Counted from the first letter of the stretch, positions 1-7,357 are shown. The stretch is 9,338 nucleotides of DNA from Aquiluna sp. (GCA_023260495.1 JALQVB010000039.1:1-9338); one strand, 5' to 3'. Numbers and translations are program-made. The notes: generated by a model not told the origin, from the letters alone.

Positions 1-947
1 AATGCGCTTGCCTGAAAGATCGCCAAGTTCGCGTTTTGCAAGCTCGATGACCCTGTCGCGCCGGCGCAGGTTCACCGCATCAACATCGGCGAGGAAGTCA
101 ACTGCCTGGCCAACGCCGAGCTCATCGGCCCTGGCCATGAAGGCGCGGATGTCCTTGGGCAGACAGCCACCACCAAAGCCAATGCCATTTCTCAAAAACA
201 GCTTTCCAATGCGGGCATCCATGCCGATGGCCTCGGCCAGTGCCACCGCATCAGCGCCAGCGGCCTCTTGGTAGCAAGGAAGCTGTTGGCCGCAACCTTC
301 ACGAGCTCGCTGGTTGCCACATCGACAACTAAGAACGGAGTCTGTCCGGCAGGTGAGCCAGAGTCACCGTTCATGATTGGCTCATAGACATTTCGCATTA
401 CCTGCTCACTATGAGCATCGCCCTCTTCAACGCCAATCACAATACGGTCTGGGCGAAGAGAGTCCTCGAGGGCCGTCCCCTCACGCAAAAACTCTGGGTT
501 CCAGCACAGCCTGGCATCAGAGCCAGCCAGCGCACTCAGCTTTTCTTTGAGCAACTTGGCGGTGCCAACCGGCACGGTCGACTTGCCGGCAACAACGGCA
601 GTCGATGACAGATAGGGAGCAAGAGCCTCTGCGGCAGAGTGCAAATAAGAAGTGTCAGCGGCATAAGAACCTGCCAGCTGCGGGGTTCCAACACACAAAA
701 AGTGCACGTCGGCATCTCGGGTGTTTTCGCCGTGCGCGGCCTGAAAAGTAATCCTGCCGGTGGCAAGGGTTCTGGTGAGCGCCTCGTCAAGGCCGGGCTC
801 GTGAAACGGGAGCTTGCCATCTTGCAGGGCCGAAAGACGATTGGGATCTGCCTCGATGCCGACAACCTCGTGCCCAAGCTCCGCCATCGCAACGGCGTGA
901 GTAGCACCCAAATAACCCAGACCGATTACGGTCACCTTCATGGCCAT
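1..947 (-). pseudogene. UDP-glucose 6-dehydrogenase, frameshifted by a short deletion, partial at the left edge
   Basis: An intact enzyme of this family oxidises UDP-glucose to UDP-glucuronate with two NAD+, feeding capsule or exopolysaccharide synthesis in the cytoplasm. The N-terminal part reads well: Rossmann motif GLGYLG at residues 9-14, a GKSTVPVGTA strand near 121-130, the substrate motif NPEFLREGTALEDS near 150-163, and SELVKVAANSFLATK at 213-227 with the conserved Lys and Asn. After ATK the frame breaks near 267-270, reads 24 unrelated residues and stops at 192-194. The neighbouring frame resumes at once with EAAGADAVALAEAIGMD, carries the catalytic-cysteine motif GFGGGCLPKD (Cys codon at 163-165), and runs off the window. 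From family knowledge about 11 residues (of the ISFINAMAEVC type) are missing, so roughly 34 bases (3n+1) were lost. The start is ATG 945-947, or ATG 939-941 (MKVTVIG). As written, no active enzyme can be made. An assembly error is the alternative. Confidence 0.85.
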
Positions 948-965
948 AGCTAGAAAGTCTAGCTT

Positions 966-1379
966 TCAGTCCCCCCAAACGGCCAAGGTGTCATCGGTTA
1001 TGTTCAACAGCTCCAGCTGCTTGCCCTCAAGTTCCACCCGCATACTGAGCTTGGCCCCTAGAGCCTCGATGTACCGGATTAGGGTGGCAAGCTCAAAACT
1101 CTCCAGCTTTCCGTTTTCAATCTGAGAGATTCGAATCTGGGAGACCCCCATTCGCTTAGCAAGCTCAACCTGAGTGATCCCGAGCTTTTTTCGAACCAAG
1201 CGAAGCCTAAAGATCTGATGCTGTAGAGCCAGCTGCCGAACACTCGCCTTCGCCTCTTCGGTGGCTAGGTACTCTCTGGTGCCGGGAAAGTCGTCTGGCC
1301 AGTTGTGCCAGGTTCTATCAGGTGCTCCAGATACCTCTGCTCTGCCAGTCGGATTTGTCTTGGATACCAACTGTTCCAC
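966..1379 (-). CDS. higA: HigA-like antitoxin, XRE-family helix-turn-helix protein
   Basis: This is the predicted antitoxin and autorepressor of a type II toxin-antitoxin pair; it should bind the toxin encoded just upstream and the operon's own promoter. The 137-residue reading carries an XRE helix-turn-helix at about 59-113: RKKLGITQVELAKRMGVSQ then RISQIENGKLESFELATLIRYIEALG. A short beta-rich tail (KLSMRVELEGKQLELLNI) is common in HigA proteins encoded after phage Gp49-like toxins. The start chosen is GTG 1377-1379, just after an AAGAAAGG ribosome-binding sequence, although the spacing is tight; a TTG three codons later is possible. The gene overlaps the end of the toxin gene by 115 bases, so translation is probably coupled. 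It ends 18 bases before the broken UDP-glucose dehydrogenase gene. The first 35 or so residues are not conserved-looking and the true start could lie further in. Confidence 0.82.
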   Translation of the reverse strand: MEQLVSKTNPTGRAEVSGAPDRTWHNWPDDFPGTREYLATEEAKASVRQLALQHQIFRLRLVRKKLGITQVELAKRMGVSQIRISQIENGKLESFELATLIRYIEALGAKLSMRVELEGKQLELLNITDDTLAVWGD

Positions 1380-1651
1380 TCACCTTTCTTATCTCCCGCA
1401 ACCAAAACGATTGCCCGTCTATGAGGATCGAATGCGAATAGCATTCTTAGCTTCCTGCCCTTGGAGCAGTTTGCTCTTAGCTCCTTTAGGTTCCCTAGCA
1501 CCGAGCCCTTGATGTGGTCGGCCGCAGGTCTTCCCAATCTAGGACCGTGTTGCCCCAGTAGAAGAAGCACTTTGTCGCACTCCTCCCTGCAGGGTTTGTC
1601 CAGGTTTAGAAGCCAATCTCTCACTTCAGCGTGGACCCTTATCTCCCACAT
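1265..1651 (-). CDS. higB: HigB-like toxin (RelE superfamily, phage Gp49-like)
   Basis: This is a predicted mRNA-interferase toxin of the RelE/HigB superfamily, which cleaves mRNA at the ribosome when not held by its antitoxin. The 128-residue product shows the family's run of motifs: MWEIRVHAEVRDWL at the start, GPRLGRPAADHIKGS at 36-50, NLKELRAN near 54-61, RKLRMLFAFDPHRRAIVLVAGDK at 66-88, and a tail W-N-S-W-Y-P-x-x-I-x-x-AE with EHL. Family members are about 110-125 residues, so the last 15 residues are a small extension that coincides with the overlap on the antitoxin gene. ATG 1649-1651 is chosen because it gives the family length and sits 11 bases after AGGAG. A longer reading from 1732 would place the start upstream of the promoter palindrome. 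Toxin-first order is usual for higBA. Confidence 0.85.
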   Translation of the reverse strand: MWEIRVHAEVRDWLLNLDKPCREECDKVLLLLGQHGPRLGRPAADHIKGSVLGNLKELRANCSKGRKLRMLFAFDPHRRAIVLVAGDKKGEWNSWYPRQIRLAEQRYLEHLIEPGTTGQTTFPAPEST

Positions 1652-1671
1652 TAGAGTCAACACTCCTGACT

Positions 1672-1693
1672 TATAAAAGTCAAGACTTTTATA
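1672..1693. promoter_or_regulatory. Perfect 22-bp palindrome, probable HigA operator over the higBA promoter
   Basis: Arms TATAAAAGTC and GACTTTTATA are separated by AA and match perfectly over 10 bases each. The palindrome ends 21 bases before the higB start codon. On the minus strand it contains TATAAA (1693 down to 1688), a plausible -10 element. A dimeric repressor bound here would block the promoter, as is standard for autoregulated toxin-antitoxin operons. The symmetry is seen directly; assignment to HigA is inference from position. Confidence 0.7.
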
Positions 1694-1749
1694 CCACCAC
1701 ATGTGCAAATCACCTGGCCAGCTAACTGGCAATGCGTGATTCTTGTTTT

Positions 1750-1759
1750 GGGTTATCCC
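1750..1759. promoter_or_regulatory. GGG-N4-CCC element (GGGTTATCCC) upstream of the sigma gene
   Basis: The core GGGTTATCCC is identical to an element at 7275-7284 next to the response regulator gene, and the following CAGC resembles the YAGC that follows most of the other copies. It lies 67 bases before the start codon of the membrane-tethered sigma factor and about 100 bases upstream of the divergent toxin gene. It is likely a protein-binding site; the regulator is unknown. Confidence 0.5.
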
Positions 1760-1798
1760 CAGCTCGGCCGCTCAGAAGGTTTTCGCCCGTAATAACTA

Positions 1799-1817
1799 TT
1801 GACAGCCTGCGTATATT
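1799..1817 (+). promoter_or_regulatory. Possible promoter elements for the sigma gene
   Basis: A perfect -35-like TTGACA lies at 1799-1804 and a -10-like TATATT at 1812-1817, but their 7-base spacing means they cannot belong to one sigma-70 promoter. With TATATT as -10, transcription would start near 1824, almost at the ATG at 1827, giving a nearly leaderless mRNA. That would fit the lack of a well-spaced ribosome-binding site, since AAAGG ends one base before ATG. Weak evidence. Confidence 0.3.
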
Positions 1818-1826
1818 GGTAAAGGT

Positions 1827-3323
1827 ATGGCAGAGACAAACAAACCAGAGGACTTCAACGAAGATCCTCTAGAGAACCTGTTGGACGAAGAGTCTGACGA
1901 GGAGTTTGGCCTACCTGAATTTAAAGAGCACCTAGCCGACCACCTAAAGCCAGCAAAGCTCAAAGACTGGACGGCTGCTGACTTTGCATCCATCTATGTT
2001 CGCTTCCGCCCTCACCTGGAGCGCCACGCCAGAAGGTTCTTGGTGAACCCATCGCAGGTTGAGGAAGTGGTTCAGGATGCATTCCTGTATTTGATGACCA
2101 CCCTGCCGGAGCTGGACTCCGAAGTAGGTGTGCTTAAGTTTTTGAAGTGGAAGACCAGGCTGCTGGCACTGGATGTTATCCGTGCCAACTCACGAGCTTC
2201 CATCGCACCCATCGATGATGTTCCAGAAATGGCAGCAAAAGACGCTGAGCTGTCTGAAGACCTAGAGCGAGCCGACGATGCGGCTATCGTGGCGCTTGCC
2301 ATGGCCAAGCTGCAGCCGCGCCACCGCGAGGCTCTGATTGCCACCATGTACGAAGAGAAGAGCCAAGAGGTTGTCGCGGCTCAAATGGGCCTTTCCGAGA
2401 ACGCGCTGCGTCAGCTTTTGTTCCGTGCGCGTGCAAGCTTCAAGAAGGCCCTGGTTGGCGAGGCAGAAATTGCCGGCAAGTCCATGTCAGAGGTGCTTTC
2501 AATTGCAGCTCGAAAGGCCGCTCGCGAGAGCGGCAAGTACATCACCGCGGCCGGTGCGTTCCTGCTAGTTCTTGCAGTCTCGATTGGCGTCCTGCCAAAC
2601 ATCGGTGGCCTCTCACCTGAGGCCAACATCGCAGAGCCTGCAGCAACTCAATCAGCGACCCAGACTCCTGAGCAGTCTGCTGAGGCTCAGCCAGAGAACC
2701 AGCCAACAGAGAATGAGCCTTCACAGACCATCACTTCTCCTGCCGAGCCAGTCACCGAGCCAGTCACCGAGGCAGTGGCGGAGCCGGCAGCAGAACCTGA
2801 GGTTCAGGTGGTTGTTGCAGAGCCGCAGCAGGCAGGCATTGTTGCAGCACCTGCAGTTGTCATCACCCCTAGCGAGCCAGAGCCAACCCCTGAGGTGACG
2901 CAGCTGCCAACATTTTCAGAGTCTGACTTTGAGCAGATCCTGGCAACCAATGTTTCCCAGGCCGGTTTCTACACCGCATCTCGAGCAGCATCGTTCTCCG
3001 ACTTCTTCCAGGGCGAGAGCATCGAGATCTTCGGCGGCACCGGAATCTCAGCCTTCGTCTATATCAACCCAGACACCCTGAGAATCGAGAACGCAATGTT
3101 CCAGATGTGGATCGAGGGGGAGCGCTACTACGCAATTGCTAGAAACTCTTCGGTTTCTAACCTTGGCCTCATCCTCGGCTATCAGGGCTCTAACTTCTAC
3201 GTAGTAGACGACCAGGGCCGAGTCTTTGACAACTCGCCACTGGCCGAGGCTGCAGCGAAGGTGCAGCTAACGGTAGATGGAAACGGCAAGCCGATCAGGG
3301 CTAGCTTGCAGGTTTCTAAGTAG
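1827..3323 (+). CDS. Membrane-tethered ECF-like sigma factor with extracytoplasmic domain
   Basis: The 498-residue product joins a sigma factor to a membrane anchor and an outside domain. Residues 1-45 are acidic (many D/E). Residues 52-122 look like sigma region 2 (FASIYVRFRPHLERHARRF, then VEEVVQDAFLYL and FLKWKTRLLALDVIRANSR). Residues 150-212 look like sigma region 4 (LQPRHREALIATMYEEKSQ, EVVAAQMGLSENALRQLLFRARASFKKAL). One hydrophobic helix at about 238-258 is preceded by basic residues (RKAARESGK), giving an N-in topology. Residues 265-360 form a Pro/Glu/Thr/Gln-rich stalk with EPVT repeats. Residues 362-498 form a folded domain rich in aromatic and beta-type sequence that I do not recognise. 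Ordinary ECF sigma factors are about 170-220 residues and are held by a separate anti-sigma factor; none is visible next to this gene. I infer that the membrane segment itself restrains or localises the sigma domain and that the outer domain senses an envelope signal. Release could need proteolysis. The start ATG has a poorly placed AAAGG. Confidence 0.8.
   Translation: MAETNKPEDFNEDPLENLLDEESDEEFGLPEFKEHLADHLKPAKLKDWTAADFASIYVRFRPHLERHARRFLVNPSQVEEVVQDAFLYLMTTLPELDSEVGVLKFLKWKTRLLALDVIRANSRASIAPIDDVPEMAAKDAELSEDLERADDAAIVALAMAKLQPRHREALIATMYEEKSQEVVAAQMGLSENALRQLLFRARASFKKALVGEAEIAGKSMSEVLSIAARKAARESGKYITAAGAFLLVLAVSIGVLPNIGGLSPEANIAEPAATQSATQTPEQSAEAQPENQPTENEPSQTITSPAEPVTEPVTEAVAEPAAEPEVQVVVAEPQQAGIVAAPAVVITPSEPEPTPEVTQLPTFSESDFEQILATNVSQAGFYTASRAASFSDFFQGESIEIFGGTGISAFVYINPDTLRIENAMFQMWIEGERYYAIARNSSVSNLGLILGYQGSNFYVVDDQGRVFDNSPLAEAAAKVQLTVDGNGKPIRASLQVSK
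2743..2771 (+). repeat. 12-bp direct tandem repeat encoding EPVT units in the stalk
   Basis: GCCAGTCACCGA occurs twice in tandem with partial extension on the left, giving EPVT-EPVT followed by the decayed units EAVA and EPAA. The 12-base period preserves the reading frame, so copy-number change would lengthen or shorten the extracytoplasmic stalk without breaking the gene. Confidence 0.7.
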
Positions 3324-3380
3324 AGAGTCAGCCTCCCATCTCTTGCTTTGCTAGTCTCGAATGTCGTTAGCCATTTATTT

Positions 3381-3386
3381 GAGGAG
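3381..3386 (+). promoter_or_regulatory. Ribosome-binding site GAGGAG fixing a TTG start at 3392
   Basis: GAGGAG lies 5 bases before TTG 3392-3394. That TTG opens a typical signal-peptide reading (KRISGFFVALVSF), so the site decides the original start of the downstream secreted-protein gene even though the frame is now broken. Confidence 0.65.
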
Positions 3387-3391
3387 ACCTG

Positions 3392-4899
3392 TTGAAGAGA
3401 ATAAGCGGCTTCTTCGTTGCCCTAGTTTCCTTTTTGCCGTGAGTGCAACACCAGCCTTCGCCACTGCACCAACGCTTGACTCAGGAAATTACTCGGTCAA
3501 TTACGCCCAGAACGACATAATCACATTTAGCTAGCAGTCGGAACGCTTCGGATTCACCGATTGGACATTCAACAACGACGGCAATATCGCGGTTGGTACT
3601 TCGGAAACCTCCTATGGCCTTTACTATGCCTGCAAGCAGGCAATTGCCACCACTGGTGTTTACCCTGTGAACGGCGCCGTCGAGATGGCGGCAAGAGATG
3701 TTGCCAGATTCTTTATCGGAACAAATGACTGCACTGGATTTGCTACCACCACCATGGTGATGGCAAATGTCGGGATGATGTTCACCGGAGCGGACGGCAT
3801 GCCAGGATCCTGCTCCCTAATCTGCTCAATTACCTACACAGGCATCCACGCGGCAGGTTATGTCCACATCGGCTTCGCGCAGCTGCTAAATGTCGTTGAC
3901 GACGGTGCCTACTCAACGGGTGACTACGTGGCTATTACTGCAACCCATCAATACGTCTACCCGGGTGCGACTCCAACAGTGAGCAACCAGCCAACACTGA
4001 CCCTCACGGGATCTCAAATCACTGCCACAAACGCCACATGGAGCAGCGGACTGAGCGTGCTCACCACCTTCGCATGCCAACAGGAGAGACAAACCGCTAT
4101 CAGCACGCCGACTGCTGGCCTGAGCTTCAATGGTTGCGGTCCAATTTTCAACTCCAATAACCCATCAGACAACACTGCAGCAACCGATGTAGAGACTTCA
4201 TTTCTGATCGGTCAAAATGGCCGCGTGCCATGGGTCGCAATGGCTGGCACTCACATCCTTGTCACTTCTTGCCACCAAACCTCTTCAGAGTGCGTTGCAA
4301 CGGCGACCGTTGAATATGTTGCAGCCAACTCTCCCCAGGCGCCGCCGCCTCCTTACTCGGGTCCAGTCCTATTGCTTTCATCTGGCTCAATTTCCGCAGG
4401 TGCTGGTGACGACGTCACCATCAAGGGTGACAAGCTTGAGACGGTGTCCGATGTCGAAGTCGGCAAGATCGATGCTGAGTTCTCGACCACACCTTCTTCA
4501 CTAACTTTGACCGTGCCAACAGAGCTCGAGATCGGCACGCACGACATCGACATGACCTCGAGCTTTGGCAAGATCACCATCCAGGACGCAGTGCGAGTCA
4601 CAAGAACCGCAACCATTGTCTCCGAGGAGTTCTTCAAGGTCTGGACCAAGCTGCAATCAGGCAACAAGGTAAAGATGCATGCCAAGAATCCCATGGGAGA
4701 AGGAAAAATCCAGTTCCTGGTAAATGGCGAAGAGATTGCCTGGGTGAATGCAGTTGATGAAACTGACCCAAAGTTGAACTCTGCAAACGGAGCCAGCTAC
4801 CTAGTCAGAACCGTGGACCTAGAGCCGGGCAAGAACCGGTTTGAAATCAAACAGGATGGCCAAAGAATCTGGTTTGCCACCTACGTCCCCAAGGGCTAG
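3392..4899 (+). pseudogene. Secreted IPT/TIG-like surface protein, two lesions near the 5' end
   Basis: Starting at TTG 3392, the frame gives a signal peptide (KRISGFFVALVSF) but hits TGA at 3440-3442. Adding one T to the five-T run at 3431-3435 joins it to the next frame as FFAVSATPAFATAPTLDSGNY, a convincing signal peptide with an AxA cleavage site. In that frame TAG 3532-3534 interrupts ITFS*QSERFGFTDW. After it the frame is open to 4899. The mature protein has a cysteine-rich N-terminal part (Cys in YYACKQ, NDCTG, GSCSLICS, FACQQ, NGCGP, TSCHQ, SECVA), a proline linker (QAPPPPYSG), an IPT/TIG-like Ig fold at about 4357-4608 (SGSISAGAGDDVTIKGDKL onward), and a C-terminal domain (KVWTKLQSG to WFATYVPKG). 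A GTG at 3667 could start a 410-residue fragment, but it would lack the signal peptide. An intact relative would be a cell-surface or adhesin-type protein. It follows the membrane sigma gene by 68 bases. Two real mutations or sequence errors are both possible. Confidence 0.72.
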
Positions 4900-4925
4900 C
4901 CGCACCTGGTAGCAGGATCTTCTGT

Positions 4926-6566
4926 TCACTGGAGTTTTACGGTGAGGCGCGCGCCTCCTTCTTCCATCACTGACAGCTGCCAGCGACCTGCCGAATCGAA
5001 AAGCTTTGAACCCAATCCAGCTCTGGGGGACCTTGGTCCAATCCCGTCATCTTCTGCAACAAGATGAATGCCGGATTCCGATTGAGATATCGAGATTCTT
5101 AGATTCTTCGCATGCCCATGTCTGAATGCGTTGCTCGCCGCCTCCCTGGCGCATAGGGCTGCGAGTTCTGAATGTGCGCGATCTATCGTGAGCTCCGAGT
5201 CAATCTGAAATGTGACGTCGAGCATTCCCTGCCAGCTTTTCTGCAAGTTAGTTAGCTGAGCCAATAGGTCGCCAGAATCTGTTGGGAACTTCTTGACGTC
5301 CTGCAGAGTTTGTGCCACCGCTTCGAGTTGCGAGGCAACTACCTTGCCATCTCGCGCATCTTCCAGCATGAGGGCGGCCGCTAACAAACGATTTTGGGTC
5401 GTGCCGTGAAGGTAGTTCGCGGTGTCACGAGCTCGCGACGCAGCCAGAGCCAGGTCGGCCGCAGAGTCCATCCCCAAGCCAGTCTCCTCCATTAGAAGGT
5501 TGCGCTGGTCACTCAAGAGATCCGTAGTCTCGGCAATCACCGAGGAAACGATGGCGGGCAAACCAATCGCCAGTGCGCTGGTGATTAGGTAGCTCACCGG
5601 CCGCATGCCATCTGGAAGACCAAGGAGCTGCACAGGTATCAGGTAGGCGGCCAAAGCCGATAGCAAAATCGAGAGAGGGAACTGCAGCACCCCCAGTTTT
5701 GACATGCCTTCGAAGCGCCTCAGCAGATTTGCATGCACTGTAGGCACCAACCACACAAGACCAAAAATCATCGAAAGCCTGAGCCAGCCTTCAAAAAATC
5801 CAAACTCTGCTACGTAGTAGCGGTTTGCGACCAGGGTGACAAACCCCGCTGGAATAAGAGGAAGGCCAATGGGTTTTTGCATCAGTCTGCGCAGCAGCAA
5901 GTCAAAAGAGAATCTCCTCAACTTCTTAGCTTCGGCCTGCCAGATTGAATGCGAGATTGGCCTTAGGTGCCGGTCCACCAAGTCTCGGATTTCCTTGGCG
6001 ATTTCTTTGGGGTCTAGGTTCTTGGTTCGCTCCAGAGACTCAGTTGCCAAATCCAAGAACTTCTGCACCTCTGGCAGCGACTCCGATTCGGTTTGGGCCT
6101 TCTTGGTGCGCTCAGCAATCAGGCTCTCCCGCAGCTGGTCATATTTAGTCGCAGCACCCAGCAGCAGGGCAACGCCAATCGCTAGCAGACCGCCAACGAC
6201 AATGGCGAGATACAGGGACTGATGGAAGGTGAATAGCGAGGATGGGCCAAATCGGATTACCCCCACCATCTGATCGGTGATGAAAGTAACGCTCATCCCA
6301 AACAAGATCACTAACCACCACAGCGGATGGTCACCCCAGCCGGCCCTTCGAATCAGCCACTTCGCCAGGAAAAACCAGGCCCAGCCAACCGCAAAGCCAG
6401 CAAGCTGCGCCGAGGTGAAAGCTATCTGGCTCTCCAGGTTTCGATCGGCAGCGGCAATGTCCGCGATTATGACAACCGGGTCAACAGAGATGTAGAGCCA
6501 AAAGTGAAAGGGATCGCGTGCAGCAGTTCTGGCAGTGAACGCTTTTCGGAGGCGTTCACGAACCAT
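4926..6566 (-). CDS. Polytopic sensor histidine kinase (NarL/HPK7-like, two membrane blocks)
   Basis: The 546-residue membrane kinase is the predicted partner of the response regulator encoded just upstream. Its layout is four hydrophobic helices at about 22-138, a charged coiled linker at about 140-215, a second block of about four helices at 233-348, then the kinase core. The phospho-acceptor region reads DTANYLHGTTQNRLLAAALML with His387, an H-G-x-x-Q-x-R-L form seen in HisKA_3-like kinases. The ATPase domain has an N box (REAASNAFRHGHA, Asn479), a G1 box DDGIGP at 506-511 and a glycine loop AGLGSKLFD at 516-524. No large extracellular loop is seen, so the signal is probably read in the membrane. 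The ATG at 6564-6566 overlaps the regulator's last codons by 11 bases, implying coupled translation. The gene converges with the surface-protein pseudogene, with 26 bases between them. Confidence 0.88.
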   Translation of the reverse strand: MVRERLRKAFTARTAARDPFHFWLYISVDPVVIIADIAAADRNLESQIAFTSAQLAGFAVGWAWFFLAKWLIRRAGWGDHPLWWLVILFGMSVTFITDQMVGVIRFGPSSLFTFHQSLYLAIVVGGLLAIGVALLLGAATKYDQLRESLIAERTKKAQTESESLPEVQKFLDLATESLERTKNLDPKEIAKEIRDLVDRHLRPISHSIWQAEAKKLRRFSFDLLLRRLMQKPIGLPLIPAGFVTLVANRYYVAEFGFFEGWLRLSMIFGLVWLVPTVHANLLRRFEGMSKLGVLQFPLSILLSALAAYLIPVQLLGLPDGMRPVSYLITSALAIGLPAIVSSVIAETTDLLSDQRNLLMEETGLGMDSAADLALAASRARDTANYLHGTTQNRLLAAALMLEDARDGKVVASQLEAVAQTLQDVKKFPTDSGDLLAQLTNLQKSWQGMLDVTFQIDSELTIDRAHSELAALCAREAASNAFRHGHAKNLRISISQSESGIHLVAEDDGIGPRSPRAGLGSKLFDSAGRWQLSVMEEGGARLTVKLQ

Positions 6567-7200
6567 GCGTCGTTACCTCAACTCCTCGGGATCGGAAGTA
6601 GACCTGCGCCATGTGCACGCGTGCATTTCGGCCAGGTGAAGCATCAAGTTCCAGCGCCTTGGTGATTCTGGCGATAGTCGACTCGACCGTCTTCTCGGTC
6701 ACAAACCTGGCCTTGGCAATCTCGGAATTGGAGAGCCCCTCGGCAACTAGCCTCAGAGTTTCAATCTGCGAGTCCGTTAGTTTCATAAGGGTGCTCTCAC
6801 CCAGCACTGCATTCTTCTTGGCACGCTTAATAGAGGAGCGAATCTCTTCATCGAGCGCGTCCAAATTGCCTATGGACTTCTTGGTCAGGTAGCGAGAGCC
6901 AATCGGGAAGTCGCGAATTCCGGAGTTGAGCAGTCTGGGGTCTTCAAAAGAAGTGAGGAAAACAATTCCGAGGATCGAGCTCTTTGAGCGCAAGAAGTTG
7001 CCAACGTCTAGCCCGGTGGGGCCATCGCCTAGGTGCAGATCCAGCAGAACGGCATCTAGCGGCACCTTGCCAAAGGAGTCGATGAATTCACTGGCACTAG
7101 ATGCGCTGATTCCAACCCGGTAGCCGCGGCTCTTGAGGGATTCTGCGATTGCAACCCGCGTCAGCGCATCATCCTCAAGCAGCCCTATGGATAGCTCCAT
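6556..7200 (-). CDS. NarL/LuxR-type response regulator
   Basis: The 214-residue DNA-binding regulator should be phosphorylated by the downstream histidine kinase. The receiver domain at about 1-125 has the acidic pair Asp10-Asp11 (LLEDD), phospho-acceptor Asp54 in VLLDLHLGDG, Thr83 in FLTSF and a Lys at 107-108 (YLTKKS). The output domain at about 138-205 has the LuxR-type helix-turn-helix: LTDSQIETLRLVAEGLSNSE, IAKARFVTEKTVESTIARI. ATG 7198-7200 is chosen because AGAAGGG lies about 9 bases upstream and the receiver begins there. The open frame extends back to 7806, but that part is antisense to the divergent surface gene and is not protein-like. Its stop overlaps the kinase start, so the two are one operon. 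Upstream lie a candidate promoter and GGG-N4-CCC elements, suggesting autoregulation (inference). Confidence 0.92.
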   Translation of the reverse strand: MELSIGLLEDDALTRVAIAESLKSRGYRVGISASSASEFIDSFGKVPLDAVLLDLHLGDGPTGLDVGNFLRSKSSILGIVFLTSFEDPRLLNSGIRDFPIGSRYLTKKSIGNLDALDEEIRSSIKRAKKNAVLGESTLMKLTDSQIETLRLVAEGLSNSEIAKARFVTEKTVESTIARITKALELDASPGRNARVHMAQVYFRSRGVEVTTHGS

Positions 7201-7232
7201 CGCAGCCAACCCTTCTGTGATTGGTAGTTTCA

Positions 7233-7261
7233 AAAATAGACCAAAGCCTGTTGGCGACCAA
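7233..7261 (-). promoter_or_regulatory. Candidate promoter of the response regulator operon
   Basis: On the minus strand TTGGTC (7261-7256) and TATTTT (7238-7233) are separated by exactly 17 bases. The hexamer matches are moderate, so an activator may be needed. The GGG-N4-CCC element at 7275-7284 lies just upstream of the -35, centred about 54 bases before the expected start point, a usual activator position. Confidence 0.4.
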
Positions 7262-7273
7262 GCTTCTGGGTTG

Positions 7274-7285
7274 AGGGTTATCCCT
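7274..7285. promoter_or_regulatory. GGG-N4-CCC element 1 (AGGGTTATCCCT)
   Basis: A near-palindrome with arms AGGG/CCCT around TTAT, followed by AG. The core is identical to the element at 1750-1759. It is adjacent to the candidate -35 of the response regulator. Confidence 0.55.
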
Positions 7286-7357
7286 AGACTTTTGGCCGTT
7301 ATTGCCACCCTTGCAAACTCCTTGCATCCGGCACGGCCAGTAAATACGCGCCCACCT

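Noticed and set aside
2..274. Open frame of 90 codons on the plus strand
   Set aside because: It is the complement of the downstream part of the UDP-glucose dehydrogenase, whose minus-strand reading matches GFGGGCLPKD.
1139..1148. GGGAGACCCC as another operator copy
   Set aside because: It lies inside higA, has a GC-richer spacer than the other copies, and one chance match is expected in a window of this size.
1652..1732. Longer toxin start at 1732
   Set aside because: It would put the start upstream of the promoter palindrome and add 27 residues absent from the family.
3428..3442. Programmed -1 frameshift at the T run
   Set aside because: The run is only five T's, does not form a standard X-XXY-YYZ heptamer in frame, and the later TAG would still end translation.
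3361..3534. A 57-codon open frame starting at ATG 3361 in the frame of the mature secreted protein
   Set aside because: Its N-terminus (MSLAIYLRRPVEENKRLL) is not a signal peptide and no ribosome-binding site precedes it; the TTG at 3392 in the next frame fits far better.
4905..4916. Small hairpin CCTG-GTAG-CAGG between the convergent genes as a terminator
   Set aside because: Only four base pairs and no T run follows on either strand.
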